64,000 nucleotides of DNA, taken from the NCBI GenBank assembly GCA_964430565.1, contig CAYSFD010000048.1, positions 124,001 through 188,000 on the forward strand. The letters run 5' to 3'. Of this stretch, positions 50,552 to 59,223 are shown in pieces. Below the pieces are notes generated by a model, which saw only the letters and a program-made list of their open reading frames with translations, did not search any database and had not been told where the DNA came from. How positions within the stretch are numbered: position 1 is the first letter of the stretch; each line of letters starts with the position of its first letter. Source of the stretch: VBDM01 sp964430565 (GTDB taxonomy: Bacteria; Pseudomonadota; Gammaproteobacteria; Burkholderiales; SG8-39). The position numbers and the translations under genes were made by a program.

Positions 50552-51483
50552 TTCTTCACCTTCCCAAGCAGCAGAAATTCCATAAGCGCTTTTTGCGTAT
50601 GTAATCTGTTTTCGGCCTCATCCCATACCGCGCTCTGCGGGCCGTCGATCACCTCGGCGGCGACTTCCTCACCGCGGTGCGCCGGCAAGCAGTGCATGAA
50701 CAGCGCCTGTTTCTTCGCCACGCGCATCATGTCGGCGTCCACTTGCCAGTTCTCGAAGTCGCGCTTGCGCACCTCGTTCTCCGCCTCGAAGCCCATGCTG
50801 GTCCAGACGTCGGTAGTGACGAGATCGGCGCCGCGGGCGGCCTCCATGGGATCGGCAAAGCTCTCGTAATTCGAGTCGTCGTAGATGCCGGCGCGCTCCG
50901 GCTCGACCTCGTACCCAGGCGGGGTCGAGACGTGTACGTTGAAATCGAACACTGTCGCCGCCTGCAGCCAGGTATTGCACACGTTGTTCGAATCGCCGAT
51001 CCAGGCCACCGTCTTTGCCCCGATTGGGCCGCGATGCTCGATGTAGGTGTAAATGTCGGCGAGCACCTGGCAGGGGTGGTACTCGTTGGTGAGGCCGTTG
51101 ATCACCGGCACGCGCGAGTGCGCCGCAAAGCGTTCGATGATCTCCTGCTCGAAGGTGCGGATCATGACGAGGTCGCACATGCGCGAGATCACCTGCCCCG
51201 CGTCCTCGACCGGCTCGCCGCGCCCCAGCTGGGTGTCGCGGGTGTAGAGGTAGATCGCCGTGCCTCCGAGCTGATGCATGCCGGCCTCGAAGGAAAGCCG
51301 CGTCCGGGTGGAAGGTTTCTCGAAGATCATCGCGAGCGTCCGGTCCTCGAGCGGCCAGTAGCGCTGGTAGCGCTTGAACTTGTTCTTGATCCAGCGCGTG
51401 CGCGCAAAGAGGTGCTCGTACTCCCCGCGCGAGAAGTCCTTGAACTGCAGGTAATGCCGCAGCTTGGCCCGCGCCTTTTTCAT
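50548..51483 (-). CDS. argF: Ornithine carbamoyltransferase
   Basis: The 311-residue protein has carbamoyl-phosphate motif 'FEKPSTRTRLSFEAGMHQLGG' and ornithine loop 'HCLPAHRGEEVAAEVIDG', with 'NEYHPCQVLADIYTY'. It makes citrulline from ornithine. Its start overlaps the argD stop by 4 bases and its stop overlaps the argG start by 4 bases, so all three are translationally coupled. Confidence 0.96.
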
Positions 51484-52679
51484 GCGCGGACGGCGACAGC
51501 AGCAGGGGCTTGAGCGAGAAACTCGCGCACCAGAGGCACGAGGATGGCAAGCACTTGCCGCGCCTGGGCCTCGTCGATGACGAGCGGCGGCAGGAGCCGT
51601 ATCACCGTGTCCATCGTCACGTTGATCAGAAGGCCTGCTGCGAGCGCCCGATTGACGAGGTCCCCGCAGGGCCGGTCAAGCTCCACCCCGATCATGAGGC
51701 CCTGGCCGCGTACCTGCACCACGCCTGGTTGTCCAGCGAGCGCCTCGCGCAGTCCCGCGAGCAGAATTCCGCCGATACGCTCGGCATTCTTCATCAGGCC
51801 GTCCTCTTCGATCGTGGCGAGCGTTGCAAGCGCCGCCGCGCAGGCGAGCGGATTGCCGCCGAAAGTCGAGCCGTGCGTCCCGGGCTGTAGCACTTGCGCC
51901 GCCGGCCCGACCGCAAGGCACACGCCGATCGGTAGCCCCGAAGCGAGACCCTTGGCGAGCAGCACGACATCGGGCCGGATTCCGGCGTGCTGATAGACGA
52001 ACCACTTGCCGGTGCGTCCGAGACCGCATTGGACCTCATCGACCATCAAGAGCCACCCGTTGCGGTCGCAGATCTCCCTCAGGCCGCGCAGGTACTCGAT
52101 AGCCGAAACATTGATGCCGCCCTCGCCCTGGATCGGCTCGACGAGGACCGCGACCACGCTGCGGTCGTGCGCCGCCACTTGGCGCACCGATTCGATGTCG
52201 TTGAAGGGCACCCGCACGAAGCCGGTGACGAGTGGCTCAAATCCTGCCTGCACCTTACGGTTGCCCGTGGCGGACAGCGTTGCGAGAGTCCTGCCGTGAA
52301 AGGCCTTGTCCATGACGACGATCGCGGGACTCTCCACACCCTTGCCATGGCCGTAGAGTCGCGCGAGCTTGATCGCAGCCTCGTTTGCCTCGCAGCCGGA
52401 GTTGCAGAAGAAGGCATTCTCCATGCCGCTGATCGCCGCAAGCTTGTCTGCAAGCTTTTCCTGCTCCGCGATGCGGTAGAGATTCGAAGTGTGGATCAGG
52501 CGCTGGCTCTGCTCTGTTATCGCTTGCATCAACCTGGGATGGCCGTGGCCGAGCGTGTTTACCGCGATACCCGCCAACGCGTCGAGATATCGCTTGCCCG
52601 ACTCGTCCCATAGCCATACCCCTTCGCCGCGGGCGAAGGCAATGGGAATCCGACTGTACGTATTCATCAAATGCGACAT
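51480..52679 (-). CDS. argD: Acetylornithine aminotransferase
   Basis: The 399-residue class III PLP aminotransferase has 'FFCNSGCEANEAAIKLARLYG', 'MVDEVQCGLGRTGKWF' and the PLP Lys in 'VVLLAKGLASGLPIGVC'. It makes N-acetylornithine from the semialdehyde (and may act in lysine synthesis). It heads the argDFG operon. A stem-loop at 52701-52721 lies in its upstream region. Confidence 0.94.
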   Translation of the reverse strand: MSHLMNTYSRIPIAFARGEGVWLWDESGKRYLDALAGIAVNTLGHGHPRLMQAITEQSQRLIHTSNLYRIAEQEKLADKLAAISGMENAFFCNSGCEANEAAIKLARLYGHGKGVESPAIVVMDKAFHGRTLATLSATGNRKVQAGFEPLVTGFVRVPFNDIESVRQVAAHDRSVVAVLVEPIQGEGGINVSAIEYLRGLREICDRNGWLLMVDEVQCGLGRTGKWFVYQHAGIRPDVVLLAKGLASGLPIGVCLAVGPAAQVLQPGTHGSTFGGNPLACAAALATLATIEEDGLMKNAERIGGILLAGLREALAGQPGVVQVRGQGLMIGVELDRPCGDLVNRALAAGLLINVTMDTVIRLLPPLVIDEAQARQVLAILVPLVREFLAQAPAAVAVRA

Positions 52680-52700
52680 GACTCACCCGTTAATTTTTGA

Positions 52701-52721
52701 CGGCGCAACTAACTTGCGCCG
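52701..52721. promoter_or_regulatory. Stem-loop upstream of argD
   Basis: CGGCGCAA and TTGCGCCG form a perfect 8-base-pair stem around CTAAC, 22 bases before the argD ATG on the minus strand. It could be a leader structure or the terminator of an upstream unit; no ArgR box was recognised. Confidence 0.45.
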
Positions 52722-52936
52722 AAGATTGTTTTGGAGCGCCGCAAGGCGCGTCGCGTTTCCGAGGAAGGGATGAACCCTTCCGTATCGTCAACGGCGTCGC
52801 GTTCGACGTCGTCGGGTGTCGGGTCGGGCGGGCGACGCGGCGCTTGCGTGATGCGGAGGCCGTACAAAAGTCATCTCGTCGCCTGCGATAATCAAATTTC
52901 TCTGAAGGGCCAATAGCTTAGCATACCGATTCCAGA

Positions 52937-53144
52937 ATGGGAACGCGGCTGACGGTGTTCAATCAGAAGGGCGGGGTCGGCAAAACGACGACGGTGCTCA
53001 ATCTGGGCGCCGGGCTCGCGCTGCACGGAGCGACGCCACTTCTCGTGGACCTCGATGCGCAGTCGCATCTGAGCTCGACCGGAGGCGCAGGATTACGCGA
53101 ACTTGCTGGAGGAGCTGCTTTCTTCCGGATTTCTTGAGGCCTAG
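52937..53144 (+). pseudogene. parA/soj remnant (N-terminus with internal deletion)
   Basis: The start is a genuine ParA-type ATPase N-terminus: deviant Walker A 'VFNQKGGVGKTTTVLNLG' and 'PLLVDLDAQSHLSSTGG'. The frame then ends within 15 residues. In another frame 'DYANLLEELLSSGFLEA' runs to TAG at 53142-53144, resembling the tail of such a protein. A normal ParA has 200-290 residues, so most of the gene has been deleted and the ends joined out of frame. Confidence 0.7.
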
Positions 53145-53156
53145 GGCGTCCCGGCG

Positions 53157-53390
53157 CTATCGGCTGATGTGGGACACGCCGGTTTTCCCTGAAGCACGCG
53201 AGAACGTCGGTGGCCTCACCGCGGGCTGAATGACGCTGCGTTCCAGGATTTCGCAGTGCTGGTATATCTGGCGAAGTTTCCGTTCTGCGTCGGCCTCATC
53301 CCGGCCTGGGATCATGAGGTGCTCGACGAGCAGGCCGTACCGCGTGCGAATGCGAAAACCGAACTTCATCGTGCTCATTGACGGCGGCAT
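53157..53390 (-). CDS. Small conserved-looking hypothetical protein
   Basis: From ATG 53390 this is 77 residues with a plausible beta-alpha core ('MKFGFRIRTRYGLLVEHLMI', 'DEADAERKLRQIYQHCEILE'). ATGs at 53378 and 53369 are alternative starts; a GGGGGAGG lies just upstream. It resembles short betaproteobacterial proteins of unknown function known to me only from memory. No motif was recognised. Confidence 0.55.
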   Translation of the reverse strand: MPPSMSTMKFGFRIRTRYGLLVEHLMIPGRDEADAERKLRQIYQHCEILERSVIQPAVRPPTFSRASGKTGVSHISR

Positions 53391-53556
53391 AGCCTCCCCC
53401 GAGGTCGCTGTGTAGCATACTATTTTTCTGGTCGCAGGGCCGAAAAAAGCGCGAAACGGCCTCCCGGGTCTCGCTTGGTGGGTCACCCGGTCGTTTCGTT
53501 CGGAACCCCGCCCTTTAGAGTCCCTGGCGCACCGCGTGACCAGAGACGGCAGCGTG

Positions 53557-55524
53557 TCATGCAAGCCGGCGCAGGCCGCGCTCCTCGGCCGGTTTCAGCA
53601 CCCTCAAGCAGGGCAAGTAGCCATCGTAAACAATGCCATGCAACTCTACCCGCTTCTGCGACCGCAGCAACCCGACCAGGTAGCGAAGGATGTCTCGGGT
53701 GATGACCTGACCGGGCACGAGCACCGGAATGCCGGGGGGGTAGGGGACGATTTGGTCGGCACTGACCCGGTCGAGCAGTTCGCGCCGGATGCTGTCTTTT
53801 TCGTCGACCAGGGGCACGAGTTCCCCGCCGCAATAGAAGGCATCCCGGGGAAGGCAACGCAGCCGGGTGAACCCCGGAATCTCGGGAAACCGGTACAGGC
53901 GGCGCGGCGCCCGGCCCTCCCGGGCGATGCGCATGAGCGCGTCATACAAGCGCGAGACCTTGCTGCGCGTCGTGCCGATCGTGAGCAGCAGGGTCAGCGT
54001 GTTGAACGTGGATTTCTCGACCTGGATGTTGTAGCGGTCGAACAGCTCGCGCTGCAGATCCTCGACGGTATAGCCGCAGCTCGAGATGTCCACGGTCACC
54101 TTGGTTGGGTCGAGCCGGATGTTGTCGCGCTTGACCGCCTCCGGGAGCAGCGCGTCCAGCTCGAGCACGCGAAACACGCCGGTCGAGTTGATCTGCGCGC
54201 GCAGCTCCTGCGACAGTGCCAGCGTGCGCGAAAGCAGCTTGTAGCCTTCCATCACCGCCTGTTTTCGCGCCACGTCGAGGCTCGCGATCATGCTGTACTG
54301 GGGGCTGGTCGAAGTGTGCATGTTGAAGTTCTCCCGGAACAAATGTTCGTTGAAGCCGGGATCGTTGACGTGGATCATCGAAGCTTGGGAAAAGGCGGAG
54401 AGCACCTTGTGCGTGCTCTGCGTGGCGTAGTCCGCTCCCGCTTCGAGCGCGGTCGGGCGGAAGGCCGGGTGAAAGCGCGCGAAGCCGTACCAGGCCTCGT
54501 CGACGATCACCTTGATGCCCGTCTTGTGCGCCGCCTCGACGATGGGCGCAAGGTCGTATCGCAGCCCGTCGTAGGTACACGAGGTGAGAATGAGCGCCTG
54601 GGCATCCGGGTGTTTTCTGATCGCGGACAGGATGGTTTTTTTCGGCACCGGGCCGTAGAGACTGTACTTGGCGTTGACCGACGAATCGAGATAGATTGGT
54701 TGCGCGCCGGAGAGCACCACGCCGTGGTGCACCGACTTGTGGCAATTGCGATCGAGCAGAAGCTTCTCTCCGGGGGCGAGCAAAGTCTGGAAGATCACCT
54801 TGTTCGCCGTGGACGTTCCGTTGGTGGCGAAAAAAGTGCGGCGCGCGCCGAAGGCCTTCGCCGCAACGGTCTGCGCCTCGGCGATCACGCCGGTCGGTTC
54901 CATCAGCGAGTCGAGCATCTTGACCGACACCGAAAGATCGGCGTCGAACACGTGCTCGCCCATGAATTCGTAAAAATCGTCGACCCAGGGGCTGCCGCGC
55001 AGCGACTCGCCGGAGGAATGGCCCGGGGTGTGCCAGGAGTCCTTTGCCATCCACACGTAGTTTTTCAGCTGGTCGTAGAAAGGAGTTCGCGATCGCTCCT
55101 GGATTTGCGCGTTGAGGATGCGGTACATGCCGCGGTAGTCGCGTTCCTCGCGGTAAAAATAGCCGTCCACGGCTTCGGCAAACAGCGCATCGACGATTTC
55201 GTCTTCGTGCTCCTGCGCGATGAGAATGTAGACGTCGAGCTCCGGCCGAAAGCGTGTAATGCGCTGCACGAGCTCGAGCGCCGACATTTCTTTTTTCGCG
55301 CTCTTCTGGTTGAGGGTGTAGAGTTTGTCGTCAACTACGACCGCCTGAAGATCGCCGTCCTTTTCGATGGCGGCAAGCGCCTCGCGCGCCGCAGTAACGC
55401 CGGAAAACGTGATGCCGAGCGGATTGTCCAGCGAGCGGGCGGCCGCGTTCAAGCCCTTGACGAATTCCTTGAGCACCAGCGGCTCGTCGTTGATGATGAG
55501 GACCCGGCTGACCGGCTTTTTCAT
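53557..55524 (-). CDS. Ornithine/lysine/arginine decarboxylase with N-terminal wing domain (fold type I PLP)
   Basis: The 655-residue protein starts at ATG 55524. Residues 1-140 form a receiver-like wing domain ('VSRVLIINDEPLVLKEFVKG'). The PLP domain has 'FFATNGTSTANKVIFQTLL', 'VIVDEAWYGFARFHP' and PLP Lys373 in 'STHKVLSAFSQASMIHV'. The C-terminal domain follows. This is the biodegradative-type family (CadA, AdiA, SpeF). The substrate cannot be fixed by eye; arginine or lysine are both possible. It is separate from the fold-III decarboxylase at 27.4 kb, so the organism has two unrelated routes to diamines. Confidence 0.92.
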   Translation of the reverse strand: MKKPVSRVLIINDEPLVLKEFVKGLNAAARSLDNPLGITFSGVTAAREALAAIEKDGDLQAVVVDDKLYTLNQKSAKKEMSALELVQRITRFRPELDVYILIAQEHEDEIVDALFAEAVDGYFYREERDYRGMYRILNAQIQERSRTPFYDQLKNYVWMAKDSWHTPGHSSGESLRGSPWVDDFYEFMGEHVFDADLSVSVKMLDSLMEPTGVIAEAQTVAAKAFGARRTFFATNGTSTANKVIFQTLLAPGEKLLLDRNCHKSVHHGVVLSGAQPIYLDSSVNAKYSLYGPVPKKTILSAIRKHPDAQALILTSCTYDGLRYDLAPIVEAAHKTGIKVIVDEAWYGFARFHPAFRPTALEAGADYATQSTHKVLSAFSQASMIHVNDPGFNEHLFRENFNMHTSTSPQYSMIASLDVARKQAVMEGYKLLSRTLALSQELRAQINSTGVFRVLELDALLPEAVKRDNIRLDPTKVTVDISSCGYTVEDLQRELFDRYNIQVEKSTFNTLTLLLTIGTTRSKVSRLYDALMRIAREGRAPRRLYRFPEIPGFTRLRCLPRDAFYCGGELVPLVDEKDSIRRELLDRVSADQIVPYPPGIPVLVPGQVITRDILRYLVGLLRSQKRVELHGIVYDGYLPCLRVLKPAEERGLRRLA

Positions 55525-55602
55525 GAGCGGCGCGAAAAAGGAAAACCGGATTGTTGCGGGAAACCGCAGAGGAGCGCAAGCGGGCGGGCGCTGGACGGGC
55601 GA

Positions 55603-55794
55603 ATGCAATACTCGCCCCACGTGCAGCCGATTACTTCCGGCGGAGTGAAATGCGTCGTGGACCTCCGGCCGAAAGACATCGAGCCGATGGCCCGCAACTT
55701 CCTCGCGAACTTCGCGAAGGACAACGAGCTTGAAGTCCGCACGGGACGCGACGTGAAGCGGCCGGAGGACGAGGGTCCGACCGCGGTGGCGTAA
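55603..55794 (+). CDS. Possible small hypothetical protein (63 aa)
   Basis: The 63-residue ORF is divergent from the decarboxylase, reading 'SGGVKCVVDLRPKDIEPMAR' then an acidic/basic end. Composition is protein-like, but the region also has to hold the decarboxylase promoter and no ribosome site stands out. Low certainty. Confidence 0.35.
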   Translation: MQYSPHVQPITSGGVKCVVDLRPKDIEPMARNFLANFAKDNELEVRTGRDVKRPEDEGPTAVA

Positions 55795-55813
55795 CTGCGC
55801 GGCTCGGCGCCGG

Positions 55814-56080
55814 CTATCCCGTCATCGCTTTGAGGCGAACCGAGAGCCGGCTCTTGTGCCGCGCGGCCTCGTTCTTGTGGATCACTTTCTTGTCGGCGAT
55901 GCGATCGATGATGCCGCTCGCTTGGCTCAGGATTTTCCGCGCGGCGACCTTGTCGCCCGCTTGAATCGCCTTCGTGACGCTCTTGATCGCGGTGGTGAGC
56001 ATCGAGCGCAGGCTCGCGTTGTGTTTGCGCCGTTTTTCGGCTTGACGTGCAGCCTTGCGTGCACCCTTCGTGTTTGCCAT
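55814..56080 (-). CDS. rpsT: 30S ribosomal protein S20
   Basis: From ATG 56080 this is 88 residues: 'MANTKGARKAARQAEKRRK', 'SMLTTAIKSVTKAIQAGDK', 'IIDRIADKKVIHKNEAARHK'. S20 binds the 5' domain of 16S rRNA. The longer reading to 56134 is rejected because S20 starts MANxK. It is divergent from murJ, as in many proteobacteria. Confidence 0.97.
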   Translation of the reverse strand: MANTKGARKAARQAEKRRKHNASLRSMLTTAIKSVTKAIQAGDKVAARKILSQASGIIDRIADKKVIHKNEAARHKSRLSVRLKAMTG

Positions 56081-56154
56081 GCCGGTTCCCGAGAGAAAGG
56101 GCGCAATTGTAGTCGCTGCGGCAATGCCGCGCAAGGTTTCCCTCTGTTGAAAGC

Positions 56155-56160
56155 TATAAT
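56155..56160 (+). promoter_or_regulatory. -10 box directly before murJ (leaderless transcript likely)
   Basis: A perfect TATAAT ends only six bases before the murJ ATG (56167), so transcription should begin at or within a base or two of the A of ATG. No Shine-Dalgarno fits in between. The -35 region is poor. Confidence 0.55.
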
Positions 56161-56166
56161 TCCCGT

Positions 56167-57702
56167 ATGAATCTGCTGAAAGCGCTCGCGACCGTGAGCA
56201 GCATGACGTTCGTGTCGCGCATTCTCGGATTCGTCCGCGACGTCCTGATCGCGAGGCTGTTCGGCGCGGGGGTCGCGACCGATGCGTTCTTCGTGGCTTT
56301 CCGCATCCCCAATCTGCTGCGGCGCTTGTTCGCGGAAGGCGCGTTTTCGCAGGCGTTCGTGCCGGTCCTTTCGGAGTACAGAACGCGACAGGGCGAATCG
56401 AACACGAAATTGCTCGTGGACCGCACCGCGACGCTGCTCACTCTTGCGCTCCTTGCGGCGACCGCGCTCGGTGTGGCGGCGGCTCCGCTTATCATCTACC
56501 TCAGCGCGCCGGGATTCGCGGCCGAGTCTGCGAAGTTCGATCTGACGGTGGCAATGCTGCGCATCACCTTTCCCTATATCTTGTTCATCTCGCTCGTTTC
56601 GCTCGCGGGGGGCGTTCTCAATACGTGGAGCCGCTTTGCGATACCGGCGCTGACTCCCGCGCTTCTCAATCTTTCGTTCATCTTCGGCGCCTTGTTCTGT
56701 GCGCCCTATTTCCAGCCTCCGGTCATGGTGCTGGCGTGGGCGGTGCTTGCAGGCGGCGTGCTGCAGCTCGCTATGCAGCTTCCGGCCCTAGCTAAGATCG
56801 GCATGCTGCCGCGGCCGGATTTTTCGTTTTCGGATCCCGGCGTGCGCCGGATTCTCGTCCTGATGGCTCCGGCGGCGTTCGGCGTGTCGGTCAGCCAGGT
56901 GAGTTTGCTGATCAACACCATATTCGCTTCGTTTCTCGAGAACGGCAGCATCTCGTGGCTTTACTACGCCGACCGTCTGATGGAGTTTCCCACCGCGCTG
57001 CTCGGAGTGGCGCTCGGGACCGTCCTGCTGCCGAGCCTGTCGAAGTATCACTCCGCCTCCGACGAAGCCGAGTATTCGAAGCTGCTCGACTGGGGCCTGC
57101 GCCTGACGTTGATCCTCGCGGCGCCGGCCGCAGTTGCGCTGGCGTTGCTTTCGGGGCCTCTGGTCACGACCTTGTTTCACTACGGGGAATTCGGCGAACG
57201 CGACGTCTGGATGACGCGCCAGGCGCTCATCGCCTACAGCGCGGGACTGCTCGGGCTGATTCTCGTCAAAGTGCTGGCGCCGGGCTTTTATGCGCGGCAG
57301 AATATCAAGACTCCCGTGCGCATCGCCATTGTGACTCTGATCGCAACCCAGCTTATGAACGCCGCGTTGATCGTTCCCCTGAAGCACGCCGGGCTTGCGC
57401 TTTCGATCGGGCTCGGAGCCTGTCTCAACGCCGGACTGCTGTACCGCAAGCTCAGGGAACACGGCATCTACTCGCCGCAGCCGGGTTGGGGAATGTTCGC
57501 GCTGAAGGTCGCGGCGGCTTTGGCGGCAATGGCGGTCGTGTTGTGGCTGGTGATGGGTCCGGAGCAGTGGTGGCTTGGCGCCCACGGGGGGATGCGCGCT
57601 GGTGCGATCGCGGGCCTCGTGCTTCTCGGAGGAGCAGTGTATTTCTTCGGGCTCTGGCTTCTCGGTTTCCGGATGCAGGACTTCACGAGACGCTCTGCCT
57701 GA
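56167..57702 (+). CDS. murJ: Lipid II flippase MurJ
   Basis: The 511-residue polytopic protein has about 14 helices and belongs to the MurJ/MviN family: 'SMTFVSRILGFVRDVLIARL', 'FRIPNLLRRLFAEGAFSQAF' and 'YYADRLMEFPTALLGVALGT'. The charged residues lining the central cavity (Arg/Asp in the first helix and Arg in the third segment) are present. It flips lipid II for peptidoglycan synthesis. It appears to be transcribed from a promoter overlapping its own start. Confidence 0.96.
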   Translation: MNLLKALATVSSMTFVSRILGFVRDVLIARLFGAGVATDAFFVAFRIPNLLRRLFAEGAFSQAFVPVLSEYRTRQGESNTKLLVDRTATLLTLALLAATALGVAAAPLIIYLSAPGFAAESAKFDLTVAMLRITFPYILFISLVSLAGGVLNTWSRFAIPALTPALLNLSFIFGALFCAPYFQPPVMVLAWAVLAGGVLQLAMQLPALAKIGMLPRPDFSFSDPGVRRILVLMAPAAFGVSVSQVSLLINTIFASFLENGSISWLYYADRLMEFPTALLGVALGTVLLPSLSKYHSASDEAEYSKLLDWGLRLTLILAAPAAVALALLSGPLVTTLFHYGEFGERDVWMTRQALIAYSAGLLGLILVKVLAPGFYARQNIKTPVRIAIVTLIATQLMNAALIVPLKHAGLALSIGLGACLNAGLLYRKLREHGIYSPQPGWGMFALKVAAALAAMAVVLWLVMGPEQWWLGAHGGMRAGAIAGLVLLGGAVYFFGLWLLGFRMQDFTRRSA

Positions 57703-57715
57703 GGCGCTTGGGCGA

Positions 57716-58549
57716 ATGAACGCACGGCTTGAGCTTTTCGCCGAAATCGTGTCGCGGGACCAGTTCGATCTCGCTGAAGCGAGCTTCATGCTCGCGCAGG
57801 ATATCTACCCCGGCATCGATATCGCGGCCTATCTCGGGCAGCTCGACGATATCGCGGTGGCGATCAAAAAACGCATTGCCGGCGATGCCTTCGCCGAGCA
57901 GAAGGTAATTGCGCTCAACTACTACCTGTTCAACGAAATGCGCTTCTTGGGCAACGTCGAAGACTACTACGATCCCCGCAACAGCTATCTGAACCAAGTC
58001 ATGGAGCGGCGCATCGGAATTCCCATCACCTTGTCCATTCTCTATCTGGAGGTCGGCAAGCGCCTGGGCCTGAACCTGAAGGGCATCTCGTTTCCCGGGC
58101 ATTTCCTGGTGAAGCTCGCGGTCAAACGCGGGCAGTTGGTGCTCGATCCCTTCATCGGCGGCGAAGCTCAGTCCGAAGCCGATCTGCGCGTGCGCCTGGC
58201 GCAAGTTCTGCCTTCGGAGAAGGCGGAGAAAGCCGAGCTCGACCAGTATCTGGAGCCGGCGACCCCGCGCCAGATCATCGCCCGGGTTCTGCGCAACCTG
58301 AAGAATATCTACATGCAGACCGGAAAGCTCGAACAGGCGCTCGCGGTGATGCAGCGCATGCTGCTCGTGATGCCGGAGTCGGCCGAGGAGCTGCGCGATC
58401 GCGGCTTGGTATACGACCAGCTCGAATGCTTCCGGCCGGCGCTATCCGATTTGCAGAATTACCTGCGGCGAAAGCCCGAGGCGCCGGATGTGGCGGAAAT
58501 CCACGGCAAGATCGTCGAACTCAAGCAGGCTGCTGCGCGCCTAAATTGA
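57716..58549 (+). CDS. SirB1-family transglutaminase-like/TPR protein
   Basis: The 277-residue protein has an N-terminal transglutaminase-like SirB1 domain ('ALNYYLFNEMRFLGNVEDYY', 'RRIGIPITLSILYLEVGKRL', 'ISFPGHFLVKL' with the His). A C-terminal TPR pair follows ('GKLEQALAVMQRMLLVMPES', 'CFRPALSDLQNYLRRKPEA'). The usual catalytic Cys position is occupied by Asn in 'LNYYLF', so protease activity is doubtful. It follows murJ by 13 bases and is probably co-transcribed. Confidence 0.88.
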   Translation: MNARLELFAEIVSRDQFDLAEASFMLAQDIYPGIDIAAYLGQLDDIAVAIKKRIAGDAFAEQKVIALNYYLFNEMRFLGNVEDYYDPRNSYLNQVMERRIGIPITLSILYLEVGKRLGLNLKGISFPGHFLVKLAVKRGQLVLDPFIGGEAQSEADLRVRLAQVLPSEKAEKAELDQYLEPATPRQIIARVLRNLKNIYMQTGKLEQALAVMQRMLLVMPESAEELRDRGLVYDQLECFRPALSDLQNYLRRKPEAPDVAEIHGKIVELKQAAARLN

Positions 58550-58611
58550 GTTAATGCCGGACGCTCGCGCGCCGGATAAACTCGGCGAAATCGAGCCGAC
58601 CTGACGGCGGC

Positions 58612-59106
58612 TCATTTCGCGGGATCGGCCAGGCGCGCCTCTACCTTATCGAGAACGTCGCGTTTCAGGCCGAGGGCGAAGAAGACCTCCGCCACGAGGA
58701 AGATCGGCGCGACGAATATCTGGAACAGATTGTCCGCCAGCGCGGGTTTGCGGCCTTCGAACACATGGCCGACGAGCTGGAAGATCCAGCCGCCGACGAA
58801 GAAAACTCCGAACCAGATCCAGCCGGATCCGACGCCGGTTCCGGCGGCGAGCTTTGCTGCGTAGAGGAGCGCGCCGGTCGCAACCGTCGTCGCGACGGCG
58901 AGCGGCACGTCAAGCAGGAAGTAATACGCGAGGACCGCGCCCACGAACACGTGAGCAAGAGTAAGGTCGCCGCCGATCGAAACCCAACACATGGGGATCA
59001 AGATGGAAAAAATGATCGCGGGGACGCCGATGAAGTGGGTGAGCTTGTTCCAGCGATTGCGGTGGTAGGCGGCGTAGATCGCCATCTGCTGGTCGAGGGT
59101 CTTCAT
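58612..59106 (-). CDS. Mpo1-like (DUF962) membrane protein
   Basis: The 164-residue protein with four helices matches the Mpo1/DUF962 family of fatty-acid 2-hydroxy dioxygenases: 'YAAYHRNRWNKLTHFIGVPA' with its two His residues, and 'FQLVGHVFEGRKPALADNLF' with another His. In yeast this fold uses Fe(II) to oxidise 2-hydroxy fatty acids; the bacterial role is not certain. It interrupts the plus-strand run between the SirB1-like gene and ribF. Confidence 0.88.
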   Translation of the reverse strand: MKTLDQQMAIYAAYHRNRWNKLTHFIGVPAIIFSILIPMCWVSIGGDLTLAHVFVGAVLAYYFLLDVPLAVATTVATGALLYAAKLAAGTGVGSGWIWFGVFFVGGWIFQLVGHVFEGRKPALADNLFQIFVAPIFLVAEVFFALGLKRDVLDKVEARLADPAK

Positions 59107-59187
59107 GCTGTCGTCCTTGCCGGTGAATCTTACGCTCTTTGCCGGTGCGCCGCGATCCCACGGAGTTTTTCGCCACCGGAAAGCCGC

Positions 59188-59193
59188 TATAAT
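59188..59193 (+). promoter_or_regulatory. -10 box of ribF-ileS-lspA
   Basis: A perfect TATAAT lies 30 bases before the ribF ATG. The -35 region at 17 bases spacing is a poor match (GTTTTT), so activity at this site is plausible but not proven. Confidence 0.5.
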
Positions 59194-59223
59194 TCAAAAC
59201 TTTGCGTCTATTCCTCGAGTTTC

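Noticed and set aside
53536..55794. A very long plus-strand frame opposite the wing-domain decarboxylase
   Set aside because: It lies in antisense to a clear PLP enzyme and its sequence is His/Arg/Glu-rich without domains; a GC-driven shadow. Only its last 63 codons lie outside the decarboxylase.
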